Positions 42,427-52,066 of a DNA stretch of 64,000 nucleotides are shown here, one piece after another (the stretch's first letter is position 1; each line of letters begins with the position of its first letter). Location: assembly GCA_964485405.1 (NCBI GenBank), contig CAZAJG010000014.1, positions 22,019 to 86,018 of the forward strand, written 5' to 3'. The notes under the pieces were generated by a model. The model was not told the origin of the DNA. It saw nothing but the letters and a program-made list of their open reading frames with translations, and did no database searches. This stretch comes from CAKZNE01 sp964485405. GTDB lineage: Bacteria > Bacteroidota > Bacteroidia > Flavobacteriales > Schleiferiaceae. Made by a program: the position numbers and the translations under genes.

Positions 42427-44415
42427 ATGTCTTTTAAAAAACTGATTCAACAAGGAATTCCTTCCGAACTACCTGCTCCAAAAGCTCTGGATTTAACCGT
42501 TAGTCATGCGCCAAAGCGTAAAGACATCCTGACCAAAGCTGAGAAAAAGTTAGCTCTGGAAAATGCGCTGCGTTATTTTCCTCAACCGTGGCATAAAGAA
42601 CTAGCTCAGGAGTTTGCTCAAGAATTAAAAGACTATGGCCGAATTTACATGTACCGCTTCCGTCCAGATTATTCGATTCATGCGCGTTCTATAGAAGAAT
42701 ATCCAGCTCAAAGCAAACAAGCTGCTGCGATTATGCTCATGATCCAAAACAATCTGGATTATGCTGTAGCTCAGCACCCCCATGAGTTAATCACGTATGG
42801 AGGAAATGGAGCTGTGTTCCAAAACTGGGCTCAATACTTGCTCACCATGAAGTATTTAGCTGAGATGACAGACGAGCAAACCTTACACATGTACTCTGGT
42901 CACCCTATGGGTTTGTTCCCTTCTCATAAAGATGCTCCAAGAGTAGTGGTAACCAATGGTATGATGATACCGAATTACTCTAAACCGGATGATTGGGAAA
43001 AATTCAATGCTCTTGGGGTTACTCAATATGGACAGATGACAGCTGGTTCTTATATGTATATAGGGCCTCAGGGAATTGTGCATGGAACAACTATTACCGT
43101 TTTAAATGGACTTAGAAAAATTGGTAAAAAACCAAACTCAGGTGCCTTATTTGTAACCGCAGGCTTAGGTGGTATGAGTGGTGCTCAACCTAAGGCAGGA
43201 AATATTGCAGGTTGTGTTTCCGTAACTGCCGAAGTAAACACTCAAGCTTCAAGAAAAAGACATGAGCAAGGTTGGGTAGATGAATTGATAGATGATGTAA
43301 GCATATTAGCGCAAAGGGTAAAACAAGCGCAACAAAATGCAGAAACAGTTTCCATTGCCTATGAAGGGAATGTAGTAGACGTATGGGAATGTTTTGATAA
43401 AGAAAACATTCATATTGACTTAGGTTCGGATCAAACCTCTCTTCATAATCCTTGGGCTGGAGGATATTACCCAGTTGGACTAAGCTACGAGGAGAGTAAT
43501 GATATGATGGCCAGTAATCCGGAGCAGTTTAAGCAAAAGGTTCAGGAATCATTAAGAAGACATACGGACGCAGTAAATAAGCATACTGCGAAAGGAACAT
43601 ACTTCTTCGACTATGGAAATGCTTTTTTACTAGAAGCCTCACGTGCCGATGCTGATATTATGAGTGAAGATGGTCTAACCTTTAGATACCCATCCTATGT
43701 TCAAGATATTATGGGGCCTATGTGTTTTGATTATGGCTTTGGACCCTTCCGTTGGGTATGTGCCTCAGGCAAAGCAGAAGATCTTGACTTTACCGATAAA
43801 CTAGCGTCTGATGTTTTGAGTGAAATGGCTCAAAATGCTCCGGCTGAGATCAAGCAGCAAATGGAAGATAATATCCGTTGGATACAAGCAGCTGGAGAAA
43901 ATAAAATGGTTGTTGGTTCACAAGCGCGAATTCTATATGCAGATAGCGAAGGTAGAATCAAAATTGCCAAAGCCTTTAATAAAGCTATTAAAGAAGGTAA
44001 AGTTGGCCCTATAATATTAGGTCGTGACCATCATGATGTATCTGGAACGGATTCTCCATATCGTGAAACTTCCAATATATATGATGGATCTCAGTTTACG
44101 GCAGACATGGCCATACAAAATGTAATTGGCGATAGCTTTAGAGGTGCTACTTGGGTAAGTATCCACAACGGTGGTGGCGTTGGGTGGGGCGAAGTAATGA
44201 ATGGTGGTTTTGGAATGCTACTAGATGGTTCTGCAGATGCAAGCAGAAGACTAGAGAGTATGTTGTTGTACGATGTAAACAACGGAATAGCGAGAAGAAG
44301 TTGGGCCAGAAACGAACCAGCCATATTTGCTATTAAACGCGAGATGGAAAGAACGCCCGGTTTAAGAGTAACAATTCCAGAAACAGTTAAAGAAGAATTG
44401 GATGAGCTGTTTTAA
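42427..44415 (+). CDS. hutU: Urocanate hydratase (urocanase)
   Basis: 662-aa NAD-dependent enzyme of histidine breakdown that converts urocanate to imidazolonepropionate. Motifs include YGQMTAGSYMYIGPQGIVHG, GLGGMSGAQPKA (NAD site) and GRDHHDVSGTDSPYRET. It is about 100 residues longer than the classical ~555-aa HutU; long forms are known in Bacteroidota. It stands alone: hutH, hutI and hutG are not in the window, so the pathway must be completed elsewhere. Confidence 0.95.
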   Translation: MSFKKLIQQGIPSELPAPKALDLTVSHAPKRKDILTKAEKKLALENALRYFPQPWHKELAQEFAQELKDYGRIYMYRFRPDYSIHARSIEEYPAQSKQAAAIMLMIQNNLDYAVAQHPHELITYGGNGAVFQNWAQYLLTMKYLAEMTDEQTLHMYSGHPMGLFPSHKDAPRVVVTNGMMIPNYSKPDDWEKFNALGVTQYGQMTAGSYMYIGPQGIVHGTTITVLNGLRKIGKKPNSGALFVTAGLGGMSGAQPKAGNIAGCVSVTAEVNTQASRKRHEQGWVDELIDDVSILAQRVKQAQQNAETVSIAYEGNVVDVWECFDKENIHIDLGSDQTSLHNPWAGGYYPVGLSYEESNDMMASNPEQFKQKVQESLRRHTDAVNKHTAKGTYFFDYGNAFLLEASRADADIMSEDGLTFRYPSYVQDIMGPMCFDYGFGPFRWVCASGKAEDLDFTDKLASDVLSEMAQNAPAEIKQQMEDNIRWIQAAGENKMVVGSQARILYADSEGRIKIAKAFNKAIKEGKVGPIILGRDHHDVSGTDSPYRETSNIYDGSQFTADMAIQNVIGDSFRGATWVSIHNGGGVGWGEVMNGGFGMLLDGSADASRRLESMLLYDVNNGIARRSWARNEPAIFAIKREMERTPGLRVTIPETVKEELDELF

Positions 44416-44638
44416 GACCTTATCTAGAATTCGGATTTAAAAAACATTACCCCCTATTTGAAAGAGCAAAGCGCTTTTGTTCCTGTATTGAACAAAATCG
44501 GGCTCAATAATCACTGCATGCTCGCACCAGTTCAATGCCTCAACTGTGCCTCAAAACCTCAATCTCCGTAGTTTCACGGATTGACTGGAGTTCGTTTCCA
44601 TGTGTTCTTTGAGTTTTTAATCTCAAAATCACATTTTT

Positions 44639-45973
44639 ATGGAAACCTCTAACTTTAGTATGGAAGAAGCAAATGAAATGCTTCAACTCAGTTATGCCGT
44701 TGATTTACTGGGGCCAATGACTCAGGTAGATGACAATGCAAATTACCCGCCTGATGATGGTTCAAGGCCTCCTATTCGTAACTTAGGTTCTACTGCTCAA
44801 ATAGCTCCTATGGACGCGGACAATCCATTATACATGGACAACAAGTCTTTCTACAACTATCCAACAACAATATGGCCTGACGGCTGGGGGCCCGCTATCG
44901 GGTTAAGCTCCTTTGCTAATGATGTACCCGATGAATCGTTAACCGGTATTATGAATACCAACCGTTGGGCAATGTCGAGAGTAACAAGCTTTTTACCGAA
45001 CTGGTTTCAAAAAGATCAAGAAGGAGCCAATTGCGCAATTGCCTGTAGAAAAAAAGGAACCAACACATTCGCCATTGCTTTCGCGGGAACAGAGAATGCC
45101 GTTGGTGGGGTTGAGGATGCTCTGATCATACCTGTGAGCACAGAACCGCTTAAAAAAGGCACCAAAATTGGCTGGGGAAGAATAAGTTACACATTGCCCT
45201 CCGATTTAGGCGGCAATTATACCATTCCTATCGAACCATACAAAACGGGAGATCCGGTTACAGAAAACCAACCTCCTCTTATAGAACCAACTATGCACTT
45301 TGGTTTTCGCTTTGGTTTAGAAAGCATGATGAGCGTACTCACCTCCAAAAGTTTTTATACGCTTACTACCATGCTGAAAAGCATAGAAATGCAAGCTGAG
45401 CTAGATGGATTAGATGAGATTGACTTAATGGTTACAGGCCATAGCTTAGGAGGCGCTCTTTCTGGTGTGTTTACCACTTGGCTCTTGGCGAATCAACCCT
45501 TTACCAAAGTGAAAGTAAATATCAAAACTTACTCTTTTGCCAGTCCAAAAATTGGTAACGACATATTCTCGTATAAATACGATATGGCTTTAACCAACTA
45601 TGGAAGAAGCTTTAGAGTGGCCAATTGTTTGGACACCATCCCGCAAGTGCCTTTTACCATTCAAGGATTAAGTGCACTTAACAATCCTCAAATGATTGAG
45701 ATGCTCGCCAGCTTATCTCCTATTGTAGGTAAAATCCTAAATGTTTTGTTTGGATACCGATTACCACTTAATTTTTGCCATGTAGGTAATCCCATTATTA
45801 TCCCAGGAGAATTTCCAGTGGTATGGAATGAAACGACCTATCCAGCAGCTTGGTCAGCAGAAGGTCAAGCACCACATAAGATACCCGAAGCTTCTTTGAA
45901 GTTAACCCAGGAGTGGTGGCAGCATTGGCCAGGAAACTACGCAGATGCTCTAAACAGAATTGACCTAAACTAA
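44639..45973 (+). CDS. Class 3 (fungal-type) lipase family protein
   Basis: 444-aa alpha/beta hydrolase. The nucleophile elbow is VTGHSLGGALSG (Ser at ~274). The fold continues with KTYSFASPKIGND, the Asp in NCLDTIPQVPF and a later His in FCHVGNP, as in class 3 lipases. There is no signal peptide: the N-terminus is METSNFSMEEANEMLQL. It would act inside the cell or use an unusual exit. The 223-bp region before it (44416-44638) holds a small hairpin (TTTGAG-N8-CTCAAA at 44608-44627) and no gene. A terminator follows. Confidence 0.87.
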   Translation: METSNFSMEEANEMLQLSYAVDLLGPMTQVDDNANYPPDDGSRPPIRNLGSTAQIAPMDADNPLYMDNKSFYNYPTTIWPDGWGPAIGLSSFANDVPDESLTGIMNTNRWAMSRVTSFLPNWFQKDQEGANCAIACRKKGTNTFAIAFAGTENAVGGVEDALIIPVSTEPLKKGTKIGWGRISYTLPSDLGGNYTIPIEPYKTGDPVTENQPPLIEPTMHFGFRFGLESMMSVLTSKSFYTLTTMLKSIEMQAELDGLDEIDLMVTGHSLGGALSGVFTTWLLANQPFTKVKVNIKTYSFASPKIGNDIFSYKYDMALTNYGRSFRVANCLDTIPQVPFTIQGLSALNNPQMIEMLASLSPIVGKILNVLFGYRLPLNFCHVGNPIIIPGEFPVVWNETTYPAAWSAEGQAPHKIPEASLKLTQEWWQHWPGNYADALNRIDLN

Positions 45974-45994
45974 GCTCACATATCAATTGCCACC

Positions 45995-46022
45995 AAAACG
46001 GCCCTTTAAGGGTCGTTTTTTT
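45995..46022 (+). terminator. Intrinsic terminator
   Basis: An 11-bp stem including one G-T pair (45995-46005 with 46009-46019), 3-nt loop and T run. It ends the lipase transcript. Confidence 0.85.
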
Positions 46023-46083
46023 CTTCAATCATATCCATTAAATTCTAAGCACCTTGTTAACACCTCCATACTTTCATTTTAAC

Positions 46084-46091
46084 TAGATTTG
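46084..46091 (+). promoter_or_regulatory. Consensus -7 element (TAGATTTG) before the OmpH-like gene
   Basis: Exact TAnnTTTG, 19 nt upstream of the ATG at 46111. No TTTG at the usual -33 distance. Confidence 0.5.
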
Positions 46092-46110
46092 CGTTTTCAA
46101 AAAAAGCAAC

Positions 46111-46740
46111 ATGAAAAAGATCAGTGCCGTACTCAACATTGTGCTACTTGTAGCGGTAATATTTTTGTTTTACAAAGTTTACGCTACCCCAGGAGGTGGA
46201 AAGCCAAGTTCAGAAAAGGAAATTTCCGCGAATTTGAATGCTCAAGAATTTGATGGAGTTAAAATTGCATACATCAATACGGACTCACTTGTTGAAAAAT
46301 ACGATTACCATAAAGAACTAAGATCCAAACTAGAAGCTAAGGCCAAAACCTTAGAGGCCGATATCGCTCAGAAACTAGAAGTTTTTGAGGAAAGTGTAAG
46401 ACTCTTGCAAGAAAAAGCAGGAACAATGAACGAAGCGCAACTTCAACAAAATCAAGCCGATTTAGGCCAAACTCAACAAAGGCTATACAGCTATCGTGAC
46501 CAGAAAGCGGCTGAGCTGGCACAGGAAGAGCAAGAGCTGAATCTTCTTATCAGAGATGATATGAAAAAGGTGATGGATGAATTCAAAGAAAAGTATGGAT
46601 TAGATTACATTCTCAGCTTTGATCCTAACAGTATTGTTCTTACCGCAAACGATCAGTATGACATTACTGATATAGTGGTAACACGCTTAAACGAAAAATA
46701 TGGGCAAGAAAGGAGTGAAGAAAACACGGTTTCTGAGTAA
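46111..46740 (+). CDS. OmpH/Skp-family periplasmic chaperone
   Basis: 209-aa protein with an N-terminal membrane segment or signal anchor (ISAVLNIVLLVAVIFLFY). The Skp-type start of the mature part is VKIAYINTDSLVEKYDYHKE. A long charged coiled coil (~75-165) and the C-terminal LDYILSFDPNSIVLTANDQYD complete the OmpH fold. Skp holds unfolded outer-membrane proteins in the periplasm. The anchor is uncleaved-looking (no clear AxA), so it may stay membrane-bound. Followed 64 bp later by a small lipoprotein gene. Confidence 0.87.
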   Translation: MKKISAVLNIVLLVAVIFLFYKVYATPGGGKPSSEKEISANLNAQEFDGVKIAYINTDSLVEKYDYHKELRSKLEAKAKTLEADIAQKLEVFEESVRLLQEKAGTMNEAQLQQNQADLGQTQQRLYSYRDQKAAELAQEEQELNLLIRDDMKKVMDEFKEKYGLDYILSFDPNSIVLTANDQYDITDIVVTRLNEKYGQERSEENTVSE

Positions 46741-46804
46741 ACTTACAAACCTATTCGATACTTTTTTCGTTACTACTGATGTGAATAAGAAAATGCTTTA
46801 GTAG

Positions 46805-47209
46805 ATGAAACAGATAATGAAAGTCCTCTTTCTGGGTATTTTTGCTACTCTCTTTCTAGTAGCTTGTGAAGAAGATGATCCCGATACATCCATCAATTAT
46901 CAACAAGAATATGTAGGTATATGGAACTGTAACGAAAAAACAGGTGCACAAGCCCCGCAGTTCTATCAGGTAAATATCACAACGGGAAGTACAGATTCCA
47001 GAATCATTATCACTGATCTATATCACTCTGGAACAAGTGTTAGTGCCGAAATAAATGGGTTCAACGTAACTATTCCAAGTCAACAAAGTGATGGTATAAG
47101 CTTTAGAGGAACAGGTTCTGCCAATTCAGATTTCGAACAAATTTCCATCAGCTTCACAGCCAATACAGGAACAGGAGACGACTTAGTGGAAGCGGTATTA
47201 ACGCGCTAA
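46805..47209 (+). CDS. Small lipoprotein of unknown function
   Basis: 134 aa. Lipoprotein signal FATLFLVACEEDDPD with the acylated Cys near residue 21, followed by an acidic stretch as in surface-exported Bacteroidota lipoproteins. The rest (~110 residues) looks like a small beta-barrel or lipocalin-like domain (YVGIWNCNEKTG, VSAEINGFNVTIP, ISISFTANTG). No family is recognised. It may share a transcript with the OmpH-like gene. Its TAA abuts the stop of the convergent outer-membrane gene with no space for a terminator. Confidence 0.75.
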   Translation: MKQIMKVLFLGIFATLFLVACEEDDPDTSINYQQEYVGIWNCNEKTGAQAPQFYQVNITTGSTDSRIIITDLYHSGTSVSAEINGFNVTIPSQQSDGISFRGTGSANSDFEQISISFTANTGTGDDLVEAVLTR

Positions 47210-47949
47210 TTAAAATTTATAGCGCAAACCAATGTTTGCTCCAAAGCTATAAGTCGTTTCTCGTGGGAAGTTTGTCTTCTCAATAATAGGATTTAACATA
47301 TAACGTCCATTGGCACGAATAACAACACCCCAACTTTCTGTTAAATAATAAGTTCCTCCAAGACTAAGACTTACCGTGTAATTTAACGGTTGCTTTTCGG
47401 AACTTAAATCTGAGCTTACGGTAGACTCTCCATTTGGGGTAATACGCTGATCATACTCATCCATTATATTGAATTCTACTGCCGGAACAACTTCTAACGC
47501 CCAAAGGTCATTTACTCTTGTATTAAAGTTCAGCTTCAATGGAATAGTATACATACTAATGGCCACTTCAAGCTTAGCATTAACCGTATCGTTTCGGTTC
47601 TCGTAANNNNNNNNNNATACTGTACTCTATTTACTGAATAATCCGCTGTTGTACGACCAAAACCAACGCCAATATCAAAGGCAGAACCTAAGGCATAAAA
47701 GACCTCAGCATTATAGTTGAGCTGAAAAGAGCCATCGGCATTCTCATTAATCAAATCGTATCCGCCTCCAGAAGGAACCTCATCGTTAATCAATCTTCTA
47801 TTCGTATAATTTGGATTAAAAAGTATTGCCGCACTAAAACGAGAACGGGTAATATCAGCATCGGTAAAGTACTCAATATCATCATCACCTGGTTGGGCAA
47901 AAGCTAGTGCCGAATACAAGCTGAATATTCCAAATAGCCACTTTTTCAT
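47210..47949 (-). CDS. Outer-membrane beta-barrel protein, split by an assembly gap
   Basis: One gene read in two frames around ten N (47607-47616). The first part, from ATG 47949, has a signal peptide (LFGIFSLYSALAFAQ), and strands such as FSAAILFNPNY and AFDIGVGFGRTTADYSVNR. After the gap, the other frame continues YENRNDTVNAKLEVAISMYT, IPLKLNFNTRV, up to the typical last strand TYSFGANIGLRYKF. Each half lacks what the other supplies, and the frame change coincides exactly with the placeholder. About 245 residues are expected. A transporter or OmpW-like role cannot be named. Confidence 0.8.
47607..47616. other. Assembly gap (10 N) inside the outer-membrane protein gene
   Basis: Placeholder run; its true length must differ from 10 by a number that restores the reading frame (for example 9, 12 or 15). 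Confidence 0.93.
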
Positions 47950-47968
47950 TCTTTTTTGGTCTTTTTAG

Positions 47969-50593
47969 TTATAACAATTCTTTTGCCTTGCTCAAGGCAT
48001 TCGGTAAACCGCTCGGATTTTTCCCTCCTGCTGTTGCAAAAAATGGCTGCCCACCTCCACCTCCAGAGATTTCCTTTGCCAATTCTCGAACCATGTTGCC
48101 CGCATGCCAACCCTTTTCCTTTGCTAAATGATCAGAGAAAGCTACAGCAATTTGGGCTTTATCACCTGCATCTACTCCAATTACAGCAGCAATAGCTTCT
48201 TCCTCATTTTTGAGTTGAAACAATATATCCTTAACGGCTCCGGTATCCAGAGTAGTTTGTTCTATGATCAATTTAAATCCTTCTTTGATTTCCGCTCTTT
48301 GCAACCATTCTCCTTTCGCAGAGGAGGCTTTTTCTCGAATTAAGGCTTCAATCTGTTTTTTTAGATCGTTATTTTCATTTTTCAGATGAACTACTCCTCC
48401 TAATATATCTTTATTGGACTTCAGCTCTTGCTGAATCTCTTTCAACGTTTCAGCCTTTTTATTCAGATGTTCAAGCGCCTTTTCTCCAGTGTAAGCTTCC
48501 ACTCTTCTTACTCCAGCCGCTACTGCAGATTCTGAAACGATGGTAAACAAACCTATTTCACCAGTAGCATTTACATGTATTCCTCCACACAATTCAATAG
48601 AATCGCCAAACTGAATGGCGCGCACTACATCTCCATATTTTTCACCAAACAAGGCCATCGCCCCCATCTGCATAGCTTGATCAATAGGAAGGTTCCGATG
48701 TTCGTTTAAGGCTATATTTTTTCGAATTCGGTTGTTCACCAACTTTTCGATATGTTTTATCTCTTCATCACTTACTTTAGAAAAGTGACTAAAGTCGAAA
48801 CGCAAATAATCCGGGTGTACCAAACTACCTTTTTGTTCCACGTGCGTCCCTAATACTTCTCGCAAAGCCTGATGAAGTAAATGTGTGCCACTATGATTGT
48901 ATGCTGTGTCTAATCTTTTTTTATCGTCTACCTCGGCCTTAAAACTTACACCCAATTGAGAAGGCAACTTCTTGACGAAGTGTATGATAATGCCATGCTC
49001 CTTTTTGGTATCTATGATAACTGTCTTTTCTCCATCGTGTTGTATACAGCCTGTATCTCCAACCTGACCTCCCCCTTCCGGATAAAATGGAGTAATGTTA
49101 AAAACCAGTTGATACAACTCTTTATCCTTTGCTTTTACCTTTCTATAACGCGTAATTCTAACCGTAGCTTCGGTTTGATCATATCCAATAAACTCTTCCT
49201 TCTCATCTTCCTCCAACACTTCCCAATCTCCAGTGTCTAACTTCGAAGCGTTCCTGGCTCTCTCTTTTTGAGCTTGCATTTCCTTCTCATACCCTTTCTC
49301 ATCGTAATTAAATCCTTGCTCTGCCAAAATAAGCGCAGTAAGATCTGGCGGAAACCCGAACGTATCATACAGCTCAAAAACTTTTTCCCCTGTAACCGTT
49401 TTTTTCCCTTTCAGCTCTTGAGTAATAGCCTCCAAACGACTCAAACCTTGATCCAGTGTTCGTAAGAAGGAGTTCTCCTCTTCTTGAATTACTCTTTTCA
49501 CCAAATCCTTTTGAGCTTTAATCTCCGGAAAGAAATCACCCATCTGATTGGCTAGAATATCTACCAATTCATAGATAAAGGCTTCACTTTTATTCAAATA
49601 AGAAAAACCATAACGAATGGCTCTTCTTAAAATTCTACGAATAACATATCCTGCTTCATTGTTTGATGGGATTTGTCCATCCGCAATAGCAAACGCAACT
49701 GCTCTAACGTGATCTGCAATTACGCGAATCGCTATATCTACTTTTTCTTCTTTTCCGTAAGTGGATGAAGTAAACTTCTCAATACCCTGAATAAGGGGCA
49801 TGAATACATCCGTATCGTAATTAGATTTTTTGTTTTGTAGCGCCATACACAAACGCTCAAAACCCATTCCTGTATCAATATGCTTTGCTGATAGTTTCTC
49901 AAGGCTTCCATTAGCCAAGCGGTTGAATTCCATGAATACTAAATTCCAGATTTCCACTACCTGAGGGTGATCTTGATTTACTAAATCCGCTCCACTAACC
50001 TTAGCTCTTTCCGAGTCGCTTCTAAGGTCGATGTGAATTTCAGAAGCCGGACCACATGGTCCAGAAGCTCCCATCTCCCAGAAATTATCCTTTTTATTCC
50101 CGTTTAATATTTTGTCTTCCGCTATTAATCCTTTCCAACTGTTGTAAGCCTCCATGTCACGCTCTAAACCATCGGCTTTGTCTCCTTCAAAAATAGTTAC
50201 ATACAGTCTGTCTTTATCTAGTCCATATACCTCCGTTAAAAGCTCCCATGCCCATGCAATAGCTTCTTTTTTAAAGTAATCGCCAAAGCTCCAATTCCCA
50301 AGCATTTCAAACATGGTATGATGGTAGGTATCATGTCCAACCTCATCTAGATCATTGTGCTTGCCGCTTACGCGAAGACATTTTTGCGTATCCGTTACCC
50401 GTTTATCTTTTGCTTCAGTGTTACCAAGAAAAGCATCTTTAAACTGGTTCATCCCGGCATTGGTAAACATCAATGTAGGATCATCCTTAATTACAATTGG
50501 GGCTGATGCCACTGCGGTATGCTCTTTCCCTTTAAAAAACTCAAGGAAGGTTTTTCGAATTTCTTTAGATGTCCACCTTAGCGACTGATCCAT
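47969..50593 (-). CDS. alaS: Alanyl-tRNA synthetase
   Basis: 874-aa class II aminoacyl-tRNA synthetase. Aminoacylation domain: RKTFLEFFKGKEHTAVASAP, TNAGMNQFKDAFLG and HTMFEMLGNWSFGDYFKK. Editing domain zinc motifs: HSGTHLLHQAL and CGGIHVNATGEIG. The C-Ala domain ends with GGGGGQPFFATAGG. Complete and of usual length. It is divergent from the M23 peptidase gene; a consensus -7 on the minus strand at 50705-50712 would give a ~110-nt leader. Confidence 0.98.
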   Translation of the reverse strand: MDQSLRWTSKEIRKTFLEFFKGKEHTAVASAPIVIKDDPTLMFTNAGMNQFKDAFLGNTEAKDKRVTDTQKCLRVSGKHNDLDEVGHDTYHHTMFEMLGNWSFGDYFKKEAIAWAWELLTEVYGLDKDRLYVTIFEGDKADGLERDMEAYNSWKGLIAEDKILNGNKKDNFWEMGASGPCGPASEIHIDLRSDSERAKVSGADLVNQDHPQVVEIWNLVFMEFNRLANGSLEKLSAKHIDTGMGFERLCMALQNKKSNYDTDVFMPLIQGIEKFTSSTYGKEEKVDIAIRVIADHVRAVAFAIADGQIPSNNEAGYVIRRILRRAIRYGFSYLNKSEAFIYELVDILANQMGDFFPEIKAQKDLVKRVIQEEENSFLRTLDQGLSRLEAITQELKGKKTVTGEKVFELYDTFGFPPDLTALILAEQGFNYDEKGYEKEMQAQKERARNASKLDTGDWEVLEEDEKEEFIGYDQTEATVRITRYRKVKAKDKELYQLVFNITPFYPEGGGQVGDTGCIQHDGEKTVIIDTKKEHGIIIHFVKKLPSQLGVSFKAEVDDKKRLDTAYNHSGTHLLHQALREVLGTHVEQKGSLVHPDYLRFDFSHFSKVSDEEIKHIEKLVNNRIRKNIALNEHRNLPIDQAMQMGAMALFGEKYGDVVRAIQFGDSIELCGGIHVNATGEIGLFTIVSESAVAAGVRRVEAYTGEKALEHLNKKAETLKEIQQELKSNKDILGGVVHLKNENNDLKKQIEALIREKASSAKGEWLQRAEIKEGFKLIIEQTTLDTGAVKDILFQLKNEEEAIAAVIGVDAGDKAQIAVAFSDHLAKEKGWHAGNMVRELAKEISGGGGGQPFFATAGGKNPSGLPNALSKAKELL

Positions 50594-50652
50594 AACTTGT
50601 TAATCAATAATTGTTGATTCTAATTTCTATTGGCCTTAACCAAAACGCTCAA

Positions 50653-50726
50653 TTTCCTTTATTTTAGCGGAAGCAAAGCTGAAATATCTATTTTTTTCAG
50701 TTGCCAAAAGTAGGAAATAAAGGAAA
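50653..50726. repeat. 12-bp inverted repeat in the alaS-M23 intergenic region
   Basis: Perfect 12-bp arms (50653-50664 and 50715-50726) with a 50-bp centre. The right arm ends exactly at the base before the M23 ATG. It could fold in RNA over the translation start or bind a regulator. Confidence 0.4.
50705..50712 (-). promoter_or_regulatory. Consensus -7 element (TACTTTTG, minus strand) for alaS
   Basis: Reverse complement CAAAAGTA. It lies in the same 16-nt sequence (50703-50718, inverted) that carries the lpxD promoter at 26351-26366. It would transcribe alaS with a leader of about 110 nt. Confidence 0.45.
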
Positions 50727-51698
50727 ATGGCTAAGGTAAAGTACTATTATGATCCGCGTACACTCTCCTATCGTAAAATAGAGAAGAATGCACGCTATCG
50801 ACTGCAAAGAACTGGAGGTTTTTTACTGTCATCAGCAGCTTTTGCCGGGGTATTTCTTTTGTTGATCTACAACTTTATAGATTCTCCAAAAGAAAAACGC
50901 TTAAAACGCGAACTGGATAACATGAAAATCCAGTACGAACTGCAGCAAGAGCGTATCAATCAAGCCACGAGAGTTTTAGCGGATTTACAACAAAGAGACG
51001 ACAATATTTATCGTGTAATTTTTGAAGCGGAACCGATTCCTTTGGATATCCGAAAAGCAGGTTTTGGAGGAGCTAACCGATACAAGAAACTTGAAGGTTT
51101 TGAAAATAGTGAGTTGATAAAAGAGTCAGCCCAGCAAATTGATCAGCTCACCAAAGAGATATATGTTCAGACTAAGTCCTTTGATGAAATAGTGGAGCTC
51201 GCTGAAAATAAAAACAAACTTCTCGAAGCCATTCCAGCTATACAACCCGTTGCCAATAAAGATTTAAAGCGACTTGCTTCAGGTTTCGGAATGCGTTTAG
51301 ATCCGTTTACTAAAGCACCAAAGATGCACTATGGAATGGATTTTACCGCAGATATTGGAACACCGGTATATGCTACAGGAGATGGAAAAGTGATACGTGC
51401 GGATAGTAAATCAAGCGGTTTTGGAAGACACATTCGGATCGATCATGGATATGGATATATCACCATTTATGCGCACCTCAACAAATACAACATCAGACTA
51501 GGCCAAACCGTAAAACGTGGTGAAATAATTGGGTACGTAGGGAATACTGGAAGATCTAGAGGACCTCATTTACACTATGAAGTGCATAAAGACGGCCGAA
51601 AGCTAAATCCGGTAAACTACTATTACGGAGAACTCTCTCCTGAAGAATTCGCCAATATCATTAACATGGCTAGCCAAGCCAATCAGTCCTTTGATTAA
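50727..51698 (+). CDS. M23 family metallopeptidase (LytM-type)
   Basis: 323-aa envelope protein. One membrane helix at ~31-48 (LSSAAFAGVFLLLIYNF) is followed by a coiled coil (~58-95), a helical linker and a C-terminal M23 domain at ~190-300. Zinc ligands are visible in MHYGMDFTADIGTPV (His, Asp) and GPHLHYEV (His-x-His), with YAHLNKYNIRLGQTVKRG between. It is predicted to cut peptidoglycan cross-links, or to act as an EnvC/MepM-like factor. Coupled to the next gene by a TAATG overlap. Confidence 0.93.
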   Translation: MAKVKYYYDPRTLSYRKIEKNARYRLQRTGGFLLSSAAFAGVFLLLIYNFIDSPKEKRLKRELDNMKIQYELQQERINQATRVLADLQQRDDNIYRVIFEAEPIPLDIRKAGFGGANRYKKLEGFENSELIKESAQQIDQLTKEIYVQTKSFDEIVELAENKNKLLEAIPAIQPVANKDLKRLASGFGMRLDPFTKAPKMHYGMDFTADIGTPVYATGDGKVIRADSKSSGFGRHIRIDHGYGYITIYAHLNKYNIRLGQTVKRGEIIGYVGNTGRSRGPHLHYEVHKDGRKLNPVNYYYGELSPEEFANIINMASQANQSFD

Positions 51699-52036
51699 TG
51701 TCCGATTCATCAGAAAACGAGATAGAAAAAAGATACTTCTCCATAGGTGAAGTGGCTAGAATATTGGATGTAAATACTTCGCTTATTCGTTTTTGGGAAA
51801 AAGAATTCGACATTCTAAAACCAAAGAAGAACAAGAAGGGAAATCGTCTTTTTACTCCAAAGGATTTTGAAAATCTAAAGCTGATTTATCATCTGGTAAA
51901 GGAGAGAGGATTTACCTTAAAAGGAGCTAAGGATAAACTTCGTCAAAACAAAGAAGACGTTGCTCAAGTAGCACATGTTGTAGATAAACTAAAAAGCATT
52001 AAGCAAGCTTTGCTAGAGATAAAAAGGCAGTTGTAA
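51698..52036 (+). CDS. MerR family transcriptional regulator
   Basis: 112-aa DNA-binding protein with an N-terminal winged helix (RYFSIGEVARILDVNTSLIR, FWEKEFDILKP) and a short helical tail, without the long effector domain of classical MerR proteins. Its ATG overlaps the M23 stop by one base, so the two are co-expressed. The target and ligand are unknown; a link to envelope or cell-wall control is inferred from the operon. Confidence 0.9.
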   Translation: MSDSSENEIEKRYFSIGEVARILDVNTSLIRFWEKEFDILKPKKNKKGNRLFTPKDFENLKLIYHLVKERGFTLKGAKDKLRQNKEDVAQVAHVVDKLKSIKQALLEIKRQL

Positions 52037-52066
52037 ATTCACCAGAATTACCCTTATCCTATTTTT

